From Nitrospinae bacterium bin107 (lineage in GTDB: Bacteria > UBA8248): DNA of 64,000 nt. Every line of letters begins with the position of its first letter. Position 1 is the stretch's first letter. The notes beneath the pieces are model-generated. The model had not been told where the DNA came from. It ran no database searches and saw only the letters and a program-made list of their open reading frames with translations. The position numbers and the translations under genes were made by a program. Below are positions 50,726 to 60,125 of the stretch, piece by piece. The stretch lies in assembly GCA_002238965.1 (NCBI GenBank), contig MPNJ01000005.1, positions 1 to 64,000 on the forward strand. Direction: 5' to 3'.

Positions 50726-51264
50726 GCCCAAAGCGGGCTATTGCGGGGATATGCGGGGAGGCCCGCCCATTTCATCCCAAATGCGGGCAAATGCGGCGCT
50801 TTATAAATTTTTTCGGTCATATTTGAGTCGTCCGCGCTCAGATTCATACTGATATCCGTTGAATAACAATGTGTTACAATGATGTCCGGCGCGCTTATTT
50901 TATCGAAAAACCCCGTGAATTTATCTAAATTTACCGAATTGTTCGGTATTGTATCGAAATTCACGGCGTGTTCTTTCCGGTTCTTCCCCGGGCGCGAATG
51001 AGCCATCCCGGTTCGTGAAAGAATAGTTGCCGGCCGGATGGAAAGGCGCCGTTTTCCTCGTCCGGGAGTGGACCGCGGTATTCCCTTTTTCATACAGGCC
51101 GTGTTCATGAGAACGCCTCCTTTCGCGGGGAGATTCTCGCGCATCCCCGAAAAACGCGGTAGCCGAAAATGCGGGCAATTGCGCGGCCGCAAACCGCGTT
51201 TCCCGGCATCCTCCCATCCCGCATCGCCCGCTTCCGGAATCCTGTTATCCGCGTGAAGCGATGC
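50726..51264. other. Intergenic region with nested inverted repeat, no gene
   Basis: A 540-base A+T-rich gap between convergent genes. It includes a strong nested inverted repeat (50913-50966). It also has two copies of a short motif, AAATGCGGGCAAATGCG (50779-50795) and AAAATGCGGGCAATTGCG (51166-51183), which also appears at 594-612. The small frames here carry no recognisable protein. Confidence 0.5.
50913..50966. repeat. Nested inverted repeat with tight hairpin
   Basis: CCGTGAATTT (50913-50922) matches AAATTCACGG (50957-50966). Inside lies TACCGAA-TTG-TTCGGTA (50932-50948), a 7-bp stem with a three-base loop. There is no T-tract. It could be a bidirectional transcript end, a structured RNA or a protein site. 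Confidence 0.55.
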
Positions 51265-52755
51265 TCAGGCGGGCCCCCGCCTGTTGAGAAATGAAGTCCT
51301 CTTCAGAAACACGCTGACGAGGTAGAGGAGCGCCAGGGCCAGAAACACCAGGCTGATCGGCTTGCGGAAGAAAATGCCGGGGTCGCCGTCCGAGAGGATG
51401 AGCGACATTCGCGCGTTTTTCTCGAACACCGGCCCGAGGATAATCGCCAGCAGCAGGGGCATGATCGGGTAGTCGAACTTCTGCATGAAATAGCCGAGCA
51501 GCCCGAAGCCGATCATCAGGAAAACGTCGAAGAAGCTGTTCTGGAGCGCGAACGCACCGATGACGCAGAACACCGCGATGCTCGGGAAGAGAAGCCCGGG
51601 CGGCACGCGCAGCACCTGGACGAACAGGCGTATGCCCAGAAGCGCGATGACGATGGTCAAGAAAAGCGCGATAAAGAAGGACCCGAATATCGAGAAAACG
51701 AAACCGCCGTGGCTCTCGAAGAGCAGCGGCCCCGGCGCGAGCCCCTGGATGGTGAGGGCGCCGAGCATGACGGCGGTGACGGGGTCGCCGGGGATTCCCA
51801 GCGTGAGCATCGGGATCATCGCGCCGCCGGTCATCGCGCTGTTGGCGGCCTCGGGTGCCGATACGCCCTCGAGCTTTCCTTTCCCGAACGATTCAGGCTC
51901 CGGCGAGCGGCGCTGCGCCGTGTTGTAGCTCAGCAAGGCGGCGACGGCGCTTCCCGTACCCGGCAAGAGTCCGATGGTGGTCCCGATGAGGGAGGATTGC
52001 GCGAGCGTCTTCCAAAGGCCTGCCAAGGTTCCCGGCGATGGCAGCAGGTCGCGCAGGCGCGTCGAGAAATCAGGCAGGGAGACGACGGAGCCGCGCATGC
52101 CGGAGATGATCTCGGGCACCGCGAAAAGTCCAATCATCACCGGCAGGAAAGAGACCCCCTGCTGAATTTGCACGACGGAAAACGTGAAGCGCGGTATGGA
52201 ATCGATGGGGTCCATGCCCACGGTGGAAAAGCTCAAGCCCAGCAGGCCCGAAATGAGCGCCTTACTCATCGAGGTTTGCGCGAATCCGCAGATGAGGCAG
52301 AGACCCAGCAGGACCAGCGACGCCAGTTCGGGCGCGCCGAAGTTCAGGGCGAATTCCGCCAGCTGGGGGGCGATGGTGATCAGGCAGACGAGGCTGAACA
52401 GCCCGCCCAGGAAACTCGAGAAAAATGCCACGCCCAGCGCGACCCCGGCCCGGCCCTGCCGGGCGAGCGGGTGCCCGTCCAGGCTCGTGACGATGGCGGC
52501 GGGGTTGCCGGGAATGTTGAGGAGAATGGACGAGATGCTGCCCCCCGTCATCCCGCCGACGAATACGCCCACCAGAAGGCTCATGGAAGTCACGCTCGCC
52601 ATGTGGAAGGTGAACGGCAGCAGCAAGATGATGCCCATGCTCACCGTGAGGCCCGGTATGGCCGCGAATACGATGCCGAGAAAACTTCCCAGAACCGCGA
52701 ACAGAAGAGGCTTCCACGCCAGGGCCTGGATGAGGCCGTCCACCAGGAGGTCCAT
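51265..52755 (-). CDS. Tripartite tricarboxylate transporter large permease, TctA-like
   Basis: Polytopic permease of 496 residues that works with TctB and a TctC-type binding protein to import carboxylates. About 12 hydrophobic helices are seen. Family signatures: LGIVFAAIPGLTVSMGIILL, then GSISSILLNIPGNPAAIVTS and, in the second half, MTGGAMIPMLTLGIPGDPVT, with the two related GIPG/IPGNP motifs that line the substrate path. A longer frame is open, but ATG 52755, two bases after the tctB stop, gives the family start. Confidence 0.93.
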   Translation of the reverse strand: MDLLVDGLIQALAWKPLLFAVLGSFLGIVFAAIPGLTVSMGIILLLPFTFHMASVTSMSLLVGVFVGGMTGGSISSILLNIPGNPAAIVTSLDGHPLARQGRAGVALGVAFFSSFLGGLFSLVCLITIAPQLAEFALNFGAPELASLVLLGLCLICGFAQTSMSKALISGLLGLSFSTVGMDPIDSIPRFTFSVVQIQQGVSFLPVMIGLFAVPEIISGMRGSVVSLPDFSTRLRDLLPSPGTLAGLWKTLAQSSLIGTTIGLLPGTGSAVAALLSYNTAQRRSPEPESFGKGKLEGVSAPEAANSAMTGGAMIPMLTLGIPGDPVTAVMLGALTIQGLAPGPLLFESHGGFVFSIFGSFFIALFLTIVIALLGIRLFVQVLRVPPGLLFPSIAVFCVIGAFALQNSFFDVFLMIGFGLLGYFMQKFDYPIMPLLLAIILGPVFEKNARMSLILSDGDPGIFFRKPISLVFLALALLYLVSVFLKRTSFLNRRGPA

Positions 52756-52757
52756 CT

Positions 52758-53243
52758 TTAGAAGAGCCAGTCCTGGGGCAGGGGCACCTTGAGGATGTGG
52801 TGAAAGACGTAGTTCACCACAAGGGCGAAGATGACGACGTAGGGGAGTATGACTTTCCAGGAGCGGATTCCGCTCCACCGGATGGAGACGGCGAGAAAGG
52901 CGATGACCGCGGCTGTAAAGCCGACATACTGCATCAGGAGCGCCAGGCCCACCAGCATGAGGCAGAGGGTCAAGGCGTCGAAAACGCCCTTTCGCTCGAT
53001 GGCGACGTGCGCTTTATCCTGCGCTTTACCGAGGTAGTCCGTTCCGATATCGACCAGCGTGAGGACGACCAGCAGCGCAGCCCACACCCAGGGGACAAAA
53101 GAAGGCCCCAGGGGACCTTCTGTTCCAGGCCCCTGGGGCAACTCCAGAATAATCGAACCATACCAGATGCAAAAAACCACCAGGAGAATCGGAACGGCGA
53201 GGCGTCCGACATTGCGTTTGATTTTTTTGCTCTCCTCCGTCAT
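52758..53243 (-). CDS. Tripartite tricarboxylate transporter small permease, TctB-like
   Basis: A 161-residue membrane protein with four hydrophobic helices, starting MTEESKKIKRNVGRLAVPIL and including LLVVFCIWYGSIILELPQGP. Low sequence conservation is usual for TctB, and position between TctC- and TctA-like genes supports the call. The ATG at 53243 is preferred to the GTG two codons upstream. Only two bases separate its stop from tctA. Confidence 0.88.
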   Translation of the reverse strand: MTEESKKIKRNVGRLAVPILLVVFCIWYGSIILELPQGPGTEGPLGPSFVPWVWAALLVVLTLVDIGTDYLGKAQDKAHVAIERKGVFDALTLCLMLVGLALLMQYVGFTAAVIAFLAVSIRWSGIRSWKVILPYVVIFALVVNYVFHHILKVPLPQDWLF

Positions 53244-53291
53244 GAACACCTGGTCCCTTGTGGCTTTTCGTCCTCGTTACGATTCAGAAGT

Positions 53292-54254
53292 CTATTTCTT
53301 CATCTTCTTTTTCTTGTCCAGACCCAGCGAAACGACGACCTCCTTGATCAGGGCGTTCTGCTTGGCCACGAAGGCCGGGAACTTGTCCGGACCCATGTAG
53401 GAGACCAGGAAACCTCGCTTCTCGGCGGTGGCCAGGACTTTCGGGTCCTTGGCGGCAACCTCGAAGGCCTTGTGGAGCGCTTGAACCGCTTCTTTGGGCG
53501 TTCCCTTGGGAACGTGCAGCCCACGGAACTGATAGAAGCCGACGTCCCACCCGTGTTCGCTGAACAGGGGAACCTTGGGATAGGCCGGGTGGCGCTTCGG
53601 GAAGGAAACGGCCAGCATGCGGACTTTGCCCGCCTTGTGAAGGGCCAGCACCTCGGGCGGATGCACGGAAATCGCGTCGACCTCACCGCCCAGCAGGCTG
53701 GGCACGCGGCGCTTGCCCAGGGGGATGTGACGGAACTTGAATCCCGCCTTTTGGGCGAGTGCGGATGCCGTGAGCCGCGTGAAGCTGCCGGCTCCGGCGC
53801 TTCCGATCTTGAGCGTCTTCGACTTGGCCGCCTTTACGAGCTCAGGCAGCGACTTATACGGGGAATCGGCCCGGACGACGATGGCGGTTCCTTCGAACAC
53901 CAGGCGGGAAACGTAATCCCATGCGCGGTAGTCATAGGGCAATTTCCCCATGGTTGTACCGGTGAGGATCGAGGCCGAAAGCCAGCCGATCTTGTATCCG
54001 GTCGGCGGCGCAGTCTTGACGTAGGCGAAACCGATAGTGCCGCCCGCTCCCGGGCGGTTCACGGCGACGATGGGCTGGCCGAACACTTTCTCGGCCGCTT
54101 TCGCCACGGTGCGTCCGGAGATGTCGGCAGCGCCGCCGGGCTTGAAGGTGATGGTCATTTCGACGGGCTTCGTCGGATAGGCGGCCGATGCGGGCGCAAC
54201 CGATACCGCTGCGACGAAGAAGGCGAGTGCGAAAACCAGCAAGAACTTCTTCAT
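53292..54254 (-). CDS. Tripartite tricarboxylate transporter binding protein, TctC/Bug-like
   Basis: A 320-residue periplasmic receptor with signal peptide (LLVFALAFFVAAVSVAPASA). The Bug-family start YPTKPVEMTITFKPGGAADI and the VVAVNRPGAGG-like stretch IVAVNRPGAGGTIGFAYVKT are clear. A typical AGSFTRLTASALAQKAGFKF follows. Ligands in this family are small carboxylates. It heads the leftward tctCBA set. The lysine-rich end (LGLDKKKKMKK) is unusual. Confidence 0.93.
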   Translation of the reverse strand: MKKFLLVFALAFFVAAVSVAPASAAYPTKPVEMTITFKPGGAADISGRTVAKAAEKVFGQPIVAVNRPGAGGTIGFAYVKTAPPTGYKIGWLSASILTGTTMGKLPYDYRAWDYVSRLVFEGTAIVVRADSPYKSLPELVKAAKSKTLKIGSAGAGSFTRLTASALAQKAGFKFRHIPLGKRRVPSLLGGEVDAISVHPPEVLALHKAGKVRMLAVSFPKRHPAYPKVPLFSEHGWDVGFYQFRGLHVPKGTPKEAVQALHKAFEVAAKDPKVLATAEKRGFLVSYMGPDKFPAFVAKQNALIKEVVVSLGLDKKKKMKK

Positions 54255-54319
54255 GATGTTACCTCCTTGTATTGCGTTAGAAATGCGTTGGGGAAATTCT
54301 CAAGTTTCATGATGCCGTC

Positions 54320-55828
54320 TTAGTCCCGATTCCATGAATGCCATCTCGAAAGGCCGATGCAGACGCTTTTCACCTCGGTGTATTCACGCAGCGCCTCCTC
54401 GCCATGCTCCCTGCCGATGCCGCTTTTCTTCACGCCGCCGAAGGGGATTTCGGAGCCGTAGCGGTAGGTGTTGATGAACACGTTTCCACTGTCAAGCTCC
54501 TGAGCGAGCCGATGCGCCCGGCGCAGGTCGCTCGTCCAGACGTAACTCGCCAACCCGAAGTCCGTGGCGTTGGCGTCCCTGACCGCATCGTCGAGAGAGT
54601 CGTATTCGTGCACGGTGAGAACAGGGCCGAAAATCTCATCGCACGCCGCCTTCATTCCCTGGTTTACGCCCGTGAGCACCGTGGGCTGCATGAAGTTCCC
54701 GTCCGGCCCCCCTTCGGGCTTTGCGCGGTCTCCCCCGCAGGCGACGCTGGCGCCATCACCGAGCGCCGATTCGACGTAACCGACGACGTCGGCGAGATGA
54801 TCGGGAGAGATGAGCGGCCCCATATCCGTCTCTTCATCCATGGCGTCGCCCACGTTTATCCCCTCGACGCGATCTTTGATCTTCTCGACGAACGCATCGT
54901 GGATGGATGGCGGGAGGAAAAGGCGGGTTCCGGCGAAGCATACCTCGCCCTGGCGGGCGAACACCTGGCTCATGACGCCGTCGGCGGCCTCATCGAGATC
55001 CGCATCTTCACAAACGATGATGGGGCCTTTGCCGCCAAGCTCCGCCAGTACGGGCGTCACGTTCGCGGCGGCGAGTCCGAGGACTTCCAGGCCGCCTTCC
55101 GTGCCGCCGGTGAAGACGATTTTTCTGATGTCGGGATGGCCCACGAGCTTCGCGCCCGTCGAGCGTCCCGAACCCGCGACGATGTTGATCACCCCCGGCG
55201 GGAACCCGGCCTCTTCGACCAGTTTTCCGAAATAGAGCACCGAGGCCAGGGCGACGGCGGAGGGCTTGATGACCACCGTGTTGCCGCAGGCCAGAGCGGC
55301 GGCCAGCCCCCGGGACATGAGCTTGAGCGGGGTGTTCCAGGGAACGATGATGGCCACGACGCCCAGGGGTTCTCTCGTCGAATACATGAGCCGATCGTTC
55401 ATGAGGGGCAGCGCGCTGCCTTCCACCTTGCCGGCCCAACCGGCGAAATACTCGAAATGACGCGCGGAGGAGGCGGATTCCAGGCGGCTCTCCTTGATGG
55501 GGATGCCCGTGTTGATCGCTTCCAGTCTCGCGAGGGTTTCCGCGTTTTCGCGCATCAGGCCTGCGAGTTTCGTTATCAGTTTTCCGCGCTCTAGCGCGGG
55601 CATCTTCTTCCAGGACGGGTCGTGAAACGCCCGCCAGCAGGAGGCGACGGCTTCGTCTACCTGCGCGTCAGAAGCGGGGAACAACTGGAAAATCGTCTCG
55701 TTGTTCGAGGGATTGAGCACGTCTATCGGATCGCCGCGTTCGCCTTTCACCCAGGCGCCGTCGATGAATTGCTGCTCCACCTCCTGGGTGAGGGGAAACT
55801 CGGTTACCTTCACAAGACTACCGGACAT
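54320..55828 (-). CDS. NAD(P)-dependent aldehyde dehydrogenase
   Basis: A 502-residue oxidoreductase. The nucleotide site region is VVAIIVPWNTPLKLMSRGLA with KPSAVALAS, the general base E263 is in VLAELGGKGP, and the nucleophile C297 is in RQGEVCFAGTRLFLP. Other family marks are FTGGTEGGLEVL (usually FTGS) and EIFGPVLTVHEYDSLDDAVR, plus the PFGGVKKSGIGREHGEEAL tail. The aldehyde is unknown. ATG 55828, close after AGGAG, is preferred. It lies upstream of tctC on the same strand, so the enzyme and transporter may serve one pathway. Confidence 0.93.
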   Translation of the reverse strand: MSGSLVKVTEFPLTQEVEQQFIDGAWVKGERGDPIDVLNPSNNETIFQLFPASDAQVDEAVASCWRAFHDPSWKKMPALERGKLITKLAGLMRENAETLARLEAINTGIPIKESRLESASSARHFEYFAGWAGKVEGSALPLMNDRLMYSTREPLGVVAIIVPWNTPLKLMSRGLAAALACGNTVVIKPSAVALASVLYFGKLVEEAGFPPGVINIVAGSGRSTGAKLVGHPDIRKIVFTGGTEGGLEVLGLAAANVTPVLAELGGKGPIIVCEDADLDEAADGVMSQVFARQGEVCFAGTRLFLPPSIHDAFVEKIKDRVEGINVGDAMDEETDMGPLISPDHLADVVGYVESALGDGASVACGGDRAKPEGGPDGNFMQPTVLTGVNQGMKAACDEIFGPVLTVHEYDSLDDAVRDANATDFGLASYVWTSDLRRAHRLAQELDSGNVFINTYRYGSEIPFGGVKKSGIGREHGEEALREYTEVKSVCIGLSRWHSWNRD

Positions 55829-55888
55829 CAAAAGCTCCTTTGGTTGAAAGAACGTATCGGCCAGACGCGCCTACCAAGGCGGCCGGCG

Positions 55889-56578
55889 TTATAATTTCTC
55901 CGCCTCGGGGCCGGACCATTCCTGATCGCTCAGAACGTCCTTGTGGACCACGTCTTCCTCGACGGAAGCGACGACGTCCTTGGCGACCTGCTCGTACCAG
56001 TCGGCCACGTCTTTGGGGTAGTCCGTGTGGCTGGGGAGGTCTTTGATGAGAGGACCTTCCACGGAGGGAATGTCGCTTACGCCGTCGAACTCCTGGGAAT
56101 ATACCCGCCCTTTCCGCGCGGCGAATTCCTTGTCAATCGTGGCGTCGAGCTTGAGCCACTTGCCGTCCAGGTACGCCTCTCCCAGCGAGTGCCACGGCAG
56201 CTTGCGGTCGCCCCAGATCTTGGCGACCTCCTCGTTCATGAATGGCTTGTCGGGGCAATGAAGCTGCTGGAAGCCGATGCGCGAGGGTATGCCAGAGGCC
56301 CGGCACAGGGCGGCGAACATGCTGGCCTTGCCCATGCAGAACGCCTTGCCGTTGTTCAGCACGTCGCTCGCCTGTCGTTTTCCCTCCGCGAGGTAGCGGA
56401 ACGAGTCGAGAATGTCGTAGGGGAAATCCCGGACGAAGTAATAGATGTTGCCGAGTTTTTCCTTCTCGTCCCCGCAGCCTTCGGTGAGTTCTTCGGCTTT
56501 CGAGACGATGTCCGGGTTGTCCGAATCGATGAATTCGGTGGGTTTCAGATAATCGGCCATTTCCTGGTGTTCGTTCAT
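55889..56578 (-). CDS. Transglutaminase-like cysteine protease-fold protein
   Basis: A 229-residue protein with the papain-like core. C81 lies in NNGKAFCMGKASMFAALCRA, H130 in KLPWHSLGEAYLDGKW and D145 in LKLDATID, the Cys-His-Asp triad of the transglutaminase/peptide N-glycanase group. The N-terminal helix includes LTEGCGDEKEKLGNIYYFVR. No signal peptide is seen, so it probably acts in the cytoplasm, as a protease or amidase. The frame is open earlier, but ATG 56578 follows AGGGAG and starts a sensible protein. It stands between the LLM oxidoreductase and aldehyde dehydrogenase genes on the same strand. Confidence 0.83.
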   Translation of the reverse strand: MNEHQEMADYLKPTEFIDSDNPDIVSKAEELTEGCGDEKEKLGNIYYFVRDFPYDILDSFRYLAEGKRQASDVLNNGKAFCMGKASMFAALCRASGIPSRIGFQQLHCPDKPFMNEEVAKIWGDRKLPWHSLGEAYLDGKWLKLDATIDKEFAARKGRVYSQEFDGVSDIPSVEGPLIKDLPSHTDYPKDVADWYEQVAKDVVASVEEDVVHKDVLSDQEWSGPEAEKL

Positions 56579-56607
56579 TGGAAAATCTCCCTGCTTATAA
56601 GAGGGCC

Positions 56608-57615
56608 TCAGCCCCCGTTCGACAGATTCCTGACCTCGGGGAGAATCTCCTCTCCCGCGAGGCGAAGCATATCCATTTCGGCGACGTCGGGGATCGTATA
56701 CAGAAAATGCCTGACACCCGCGTCGACGTATTCCATCATTTTTTCCACGCATTCGCTGGGTTCGCCCGCGATTATACCCGTTTGGGGAATGGCGGCAAAT
56801 CGCTTTTTTTCGGCCTCGACCCGCGTGCGGTCATAACTCGGCAATAGCAGGCACATCAGGGAGCGCCGGAACGCCTGGGGGTCGCGGCCCGCCTCCGCGC
56901 AGTTCGCGTCAATCTCGTCTTTTCGTTCGAGATAGCGCTCCGGCGGCCACCAGCGCACGTTGAAGCCATCGGCATGCCTCGCCGCGGCGCGAAGGACCTT
57001 TTTCCCCTCCCCGCCGATCCATATCGGTGGCGAGGGCTTCTGAACCGGCGGGGGATCGCACACCGCGCCCTTTATCGTGTAGTGCTCCCCCTCGAACGTG
57101 GGGTTGGGCTCCGTCCAGATCTTGCGGATCAGCTGAACCGCCTCTTCCATCTGGGCGATGCGGACCGAAGCCCTCGGGAAGGGAATCCCGTAGGCCTCGT
57201 ACTCCTCCTGCATCCAGCCCGCGCCGAGGCCCAGATCGAGCCGCCCGCCGCTGATGTGATCCAGCGTAGCGCCCATCTTCGCCAGCACCGAGGGGATGCG
57301 GTAGGAGTTGCTGAGGACGCTGGTGCCCAGGCGGAGTTTGCTCGTCACCTGGGAGAGGGCGCTGAGCGCCGTCCAGGTCTCGAGCAGGGGGATGGAGCCC
57401 GAGCCGACGCCTTCCGAGTCCCCGTCATCCTCGAAACCGGCGTCTTTGGCGTACGAACTCGGGTCGAGCGTCAGGAAGTGGTCGCAGAGCCACACAGAAT
57501 CGAAATCCAGCCTCTCCGCCTCCCGGGCCACCGATTTCATGTCCTCGAAGTTACCGACGGCGAGCCCCCGGATGGTCAGGGCCATGATCAAACCGAATTC
57601 AACACGGGAGTTCAT
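56608..57615 (-). CDS. LLM-class flavin/F420-dependent oxidoreductase
   Basis: A 335-residue TIM barrel of the luciferase-like monooxygenase/methylenetetrahydromethanopterin reductase class. FDSVWLCDHFLTLDPSSYAK gives the substrate loop, TLDHISGGRLDLGLGAGWMQ is the hallmark, and SPPIWIGGEGKKVLRAAARH is typical of the F420-dependent group (TIGR03560/TIGR03619-like). Family enzymes use F420 or reduced FMN; which is not certain. GAGGAGGATTCTGT precedes the ATG. Confidence 0.9.
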   Translation of the reverse strand: MNSRVEFGLIMALTIRGLAVGNFEDMKSVAREAERLDFDSVWLCDHFLTLDPSSYAKDAGFEDDGDSEGVGSGSIPLLETWTALSALSQVTSKLRLGTSVLSNSYRIPSVLAKMGATLDHISGGRLDLGLGAGWMQEEYEAYGIPFPRASVRIAQMEEAVQLIRKIWTEPNPTFEGEHYTIKGAVCDPPPVQKPSPPIWIGGEGKKVLRAAARHADGFNVRWWPPERYLERKDEIDANCAEAGRDPQAFRRSLMCLLLPSYDRTRVEAEKKRFAAIPQTGIIAGEPSECVEKMMEYVDAGVRHFLYTIPDVAEMDMLRLAGEEILPEVRNLSNGG

Positions 57616-57655
57616 ACAGAATCCTCCTCGTTTCCATTGATGGAAAAAGAAAAAA

Positions 57656-58357
57656 TCAAACGGCCAGATAGCGCGATTTCAGTTCCTCATCCGCTTCGAG
57701 CTGCGCCACCGTGCCACCGAAACGCACCCTGCCGTTGTCGATGATGTAGACGCGATCGGAGAGCCGGCAGGCGAAGCGGGTGTTCTGCTCCACCAGCAAT
57801 ACGGCGATTCCCTCGTCCCTGAGCGTGCCGATCATCTCGCCCACGTCTTTCACGATAGCCGGCGCGAGGCCTTCCGAGGGTTCGTCGAGCAGAACGAGCC
57901 TGGGCGCCCCCATCAACGCGCGGGCGATGGCCAGCATCTGCTGCTCACCGCCGCTGAGCTCGTTCCCCTTGTGGGCCTTCAATTGCTCAAGCTTGGGGAA
58001 AAGACCATATATCCGCTCGAGTGTCCAGCCGCTTGGCCCCTCCAGCTTGAAAGCGCCTATCTCAAGGTTTTCTTCCACGCTCAGACGGGAGAATATCCTC
58101 CTGTCCTCGGGCACGAAACCCACCCCTTTTCTCGCAATCTCGTGAGGCTTCAGGCGCTGCACCTCCTCGCCCAGCCAGCACACGCTCCCCTCACGCGGAG
58201 GCGTCAGCCCCATGATGGAGCGGAGCGTCGTCGTCTTTCCCGCGCCGTTCCTGCCGAGGAGGCTCACCACCTCACCTTCGGCGATACTCATATCCACGTC
58301 GAACAGGATGTGGCTGTCCCCATAGAACGTGTTTATTTTCTCGACGCTGAGAATCAC
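57656..58357 (-). CDS. Branched-chain amino acid-type ABC ATPase, LivF-like
   Basis: ATPase subunit of 233 residues. Walker A is LLGRNGAGKTTTLRSIM, the signature is NELSGGEQQMLAIARALMGA, Walker B is RLVLLDEPSEGLAP and the switch is VLLVEQNTRFAC. LivF proteins are distinguished by the LFPKLEQLKAHKG region and RNGAGKTT. The start is a GTG whose last bases form the stop of the LivG-like gene (GTGA). Last gene of the leftward livKHMGF set. Confidence 0.93.
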   Translation of the reverse strand: MILSVEKINTFYGDSHILFDVDMSIAEGEVVSLLGRNGAGKTTTLRSIMGLTPPREGSVCWLGEEVQRLKPHEIARKGVGFVPEDRRIFSRLSVEENLEIGAFKLEGPSGWTLERIYGLFPKLEQLKAHKGNELSGGEQQMLAIARALMGAPRLVLLDEPSEGLAPAIVKDVGEMIGTLRDEGIAVLLVEQNTRFACRLSDRVYIIDNGRVRFGGTVAQLEADEELKSRYLAV

Positions 58358-59106
58358 ACCTCTTCCCCCAGGTAGGCGAGGCGGACGAGGTCGTCGTTTC
58401 GAATCTCATCGGGCGTTCCCTCGGCGATGATGCTTCCCTGATGCAGGACGGATATGCGATCGGCGATCGAGAAAACCACGCTCATGTCGTGTTCCGTAAA
58501 AACGACCGTTTTGTCGGCGGATATCTTTTTTACGAGTTCGATCGTGCTCGACGTCTCCTCGATCGACATGCCGGCCGTCGGCTCATCGAGCAGGATCAAC
58601 CGGGGCTCCAAAGCGAGCGTAATGCCGAGTTCCAGGTTTCTCCGCTCCCCGTGGCCCAGTTTCGTGGTCGGGTGATGCGCCTTGTGGCCGAGCTCCACCT
58701 CGCCGAGGATCGAAAGCGCCTCCTCCTGCTCTTCGGTGTGCTTCTCGATGGGGGAGAACATGTCCAGCGTCTTTCCCCGTCTCGCCAAGACGGCGATGCG
58801 GACGTTGTCCAGAACCGAAAGCCTGGGAAATATGTTCGTGATCTGAAAAGAACGGCCCACCCCTTTTTTCACCACGGCGTGCGGTGGATACCCGGTAATG
58901 TCCTCCCCCTCGAAGAAAACGCCGCCTGAGGTCGGTTCGAGCCTCCCTGAGATCAGGTTGAAAAATGTGGTCTTTCCCGCCCCGTTGGGCCCGATGACGG
59001 CGCACAACTCTCCCACCGGAACCTGAAAGTCCACCTCGTTCACCGCCAGAAGCGAACCGAACGACTTGGTGAGAGCCTTGGTCTCAAGAACGGGTGTCGT
59101 CGCCAT
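58354..59106 (-). CDS. Branched-chain amino acid-type ABC ATPase, LivG-like
   Basis: ATPase subunit of 250 residues. Walker A is VIGPNGAGKTTFFNLISG. LivG-type residues are SFQITNIFPRLSVLDNVRIA, the signature TKLGHGERRNLELGITLALE and Walker B PRLILLDEPTAGMS with VVFTEHDMSVVFSIADRISV. The signature reads LGHGERR rather than LSHGEQR, a conservative change. ATG 59106 is preferred to the upstream TTG; it overlaps the LivM-like gene. Confidence 0.93.
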   Translation of the reverse strand: MATTPVLETKALTKSFGSLLAVNEVDFQVPVGELCAVIGPNGAGKTTFFNLISGRLEPTSGGVFFEGEDITGYPPHAVVKKGVGRSFQITNIFPRLSVLDNVRIAVLARRGKTLDMFSPIEKHTEEQEEALSILGEVELGHKAHHPTTKLGHGERRNLELGITLALEPRLILLDEPTAGMSIEETSSTIELVKKISADKTVVFTEHDMSVVFSIADRISVLHQGSIIAEGTPDEIRNDDLVRLAYLGEEV

Positions 59107-60109
59107 CGTTTCCGCCAATCGATAATCGGGAGGCCCACTCCTCGAAGAATCCCAGGATTCCGCCGGGGAGGAACAGGACCAGGAGCACCAGGATGCCGCC
59201 GACGACGATTCTCCAGTACTCCATGAAATTCAACACCGTGTCCCGGATGAACAGGAGCATCCCCGCGCCGAATGCGGGTCCTAAGAAAGAATACATGCCG
59301 CCCAGGATCGTCATCAGAACGATCTCGCCCGATTGGGTCCAGTAGAGCAGGTCGGGTGAGATATAGCCCTGAAATGTCGAGTAGAGGCCGCCCGCGAAAC
59401 CGCCGAGGGTGCCTGCGATGATGAATGCGTACAGTTTATACCTGTGCACGGGCAGGCCGATGAACTCCACGCGTTCGGGATTCTCCCGGATGGCCTGCAA
59501 AACCCTGCCGAAGGGCGAATTCGCGATTTTCCACGCCAAAAAGATTAAGGCCGTTACGATGATCAGCACGAAATAATAAAAGTTCGTGAACGATTCCAGG
59601 GAAATGCTGAAGGCGCCCGGAATCCCTATCTCGGGCTTCGGGATGCCGAGCATCCCGTCGTCCCCGCCGGTGACGTCGCGCCAGTAGTAGGCGACGGTGT
59701 AGACGACTTGAGAGAACGCGAGGGTCAGCATGGCGAAATAAAGCCCCGCCAGGCGCACGCAGAAAACACCCATGAACCAGGCGAGAAGGGCGCACGACGC
59801 GCCCGCCGCTATCAAGCCGGCCCACATGGAGGGATACACGTTCTTCGTCAGCAGGGCGAAGGCGTAGGCGCCGACGCCCAGGTACACCGCGTGGCCCAGG
59901 GAGACGAGACCGGTGAAGCCGATGAGAAAATTCAGGCTGATGGCGAGCAGGCTCGCGATGAGGATTTCCGTGCAAAGCTGGATGTAATAATCGTTCTGGA
60001 CCAGGAAAGGCGCGAGAACGGCCAGGGCGAGCAGGACCGTGACGCCGAAGCGGTTGGGAATGCGCTCCATGAGGCGGCTTAGTAATTTCTTGCCCGAGGT
60101 ACTTTCCAT
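59084..60109 (-). CDS. Branched-chain amino acid-type ABC permease, LivM-like
   Basis: Membrane subunit of 341 residues with about ten helices. The family stretch ISLNFLIGFTGLVSLGHAVY is clear, as are YLGVGAYAFALLTKNVYPSM and the EAA-like GRVLQAIRENPERVEFIGLP. It follows the LivH-like gene by 16 bases and overlaps the LivG-like gene. Confidence 0.92.
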   Translation of the reverse strand: MESTSGKKLLSRLMERIPNRFGVTVLLALAVLAPFLVQNDYYIQLCTEILIASLLAISLNFLIGFTGLVSLGHAVYLGVGAYAFALLTKNVYPSMWAGLIAAGASCALLAWFMGVFCVRLAGLYFAMLTLAFSQVVYTVAYYWRDVTGGDDGMLGIPKPEIGIPGAFSISLESFTNFYYFVLIIVTALIFLAWKIANSPFGRVLQAIRENPERVEFIGLPVHRYKLYAFIIAGTLGGFAGGLYSTFQGYISPDLLYWTQSGEIVLMTILGGMYSFLGPAFGAGMLLFIRDTVLNFMEYWRIVVGGILVLLVLFLPGGILGFFEEWASRLSIGGNDGDDTRS

Positions 60110-60125
60110 AGGTCTTCTCGCGCCC

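Noticed and set aside
52797-54323. 508-residue plus-strand frame over the tctB and tctC genes
   Set aside because: Low-complexity composition of a shadow frame; the minus strand carries a complete TctCBA set.
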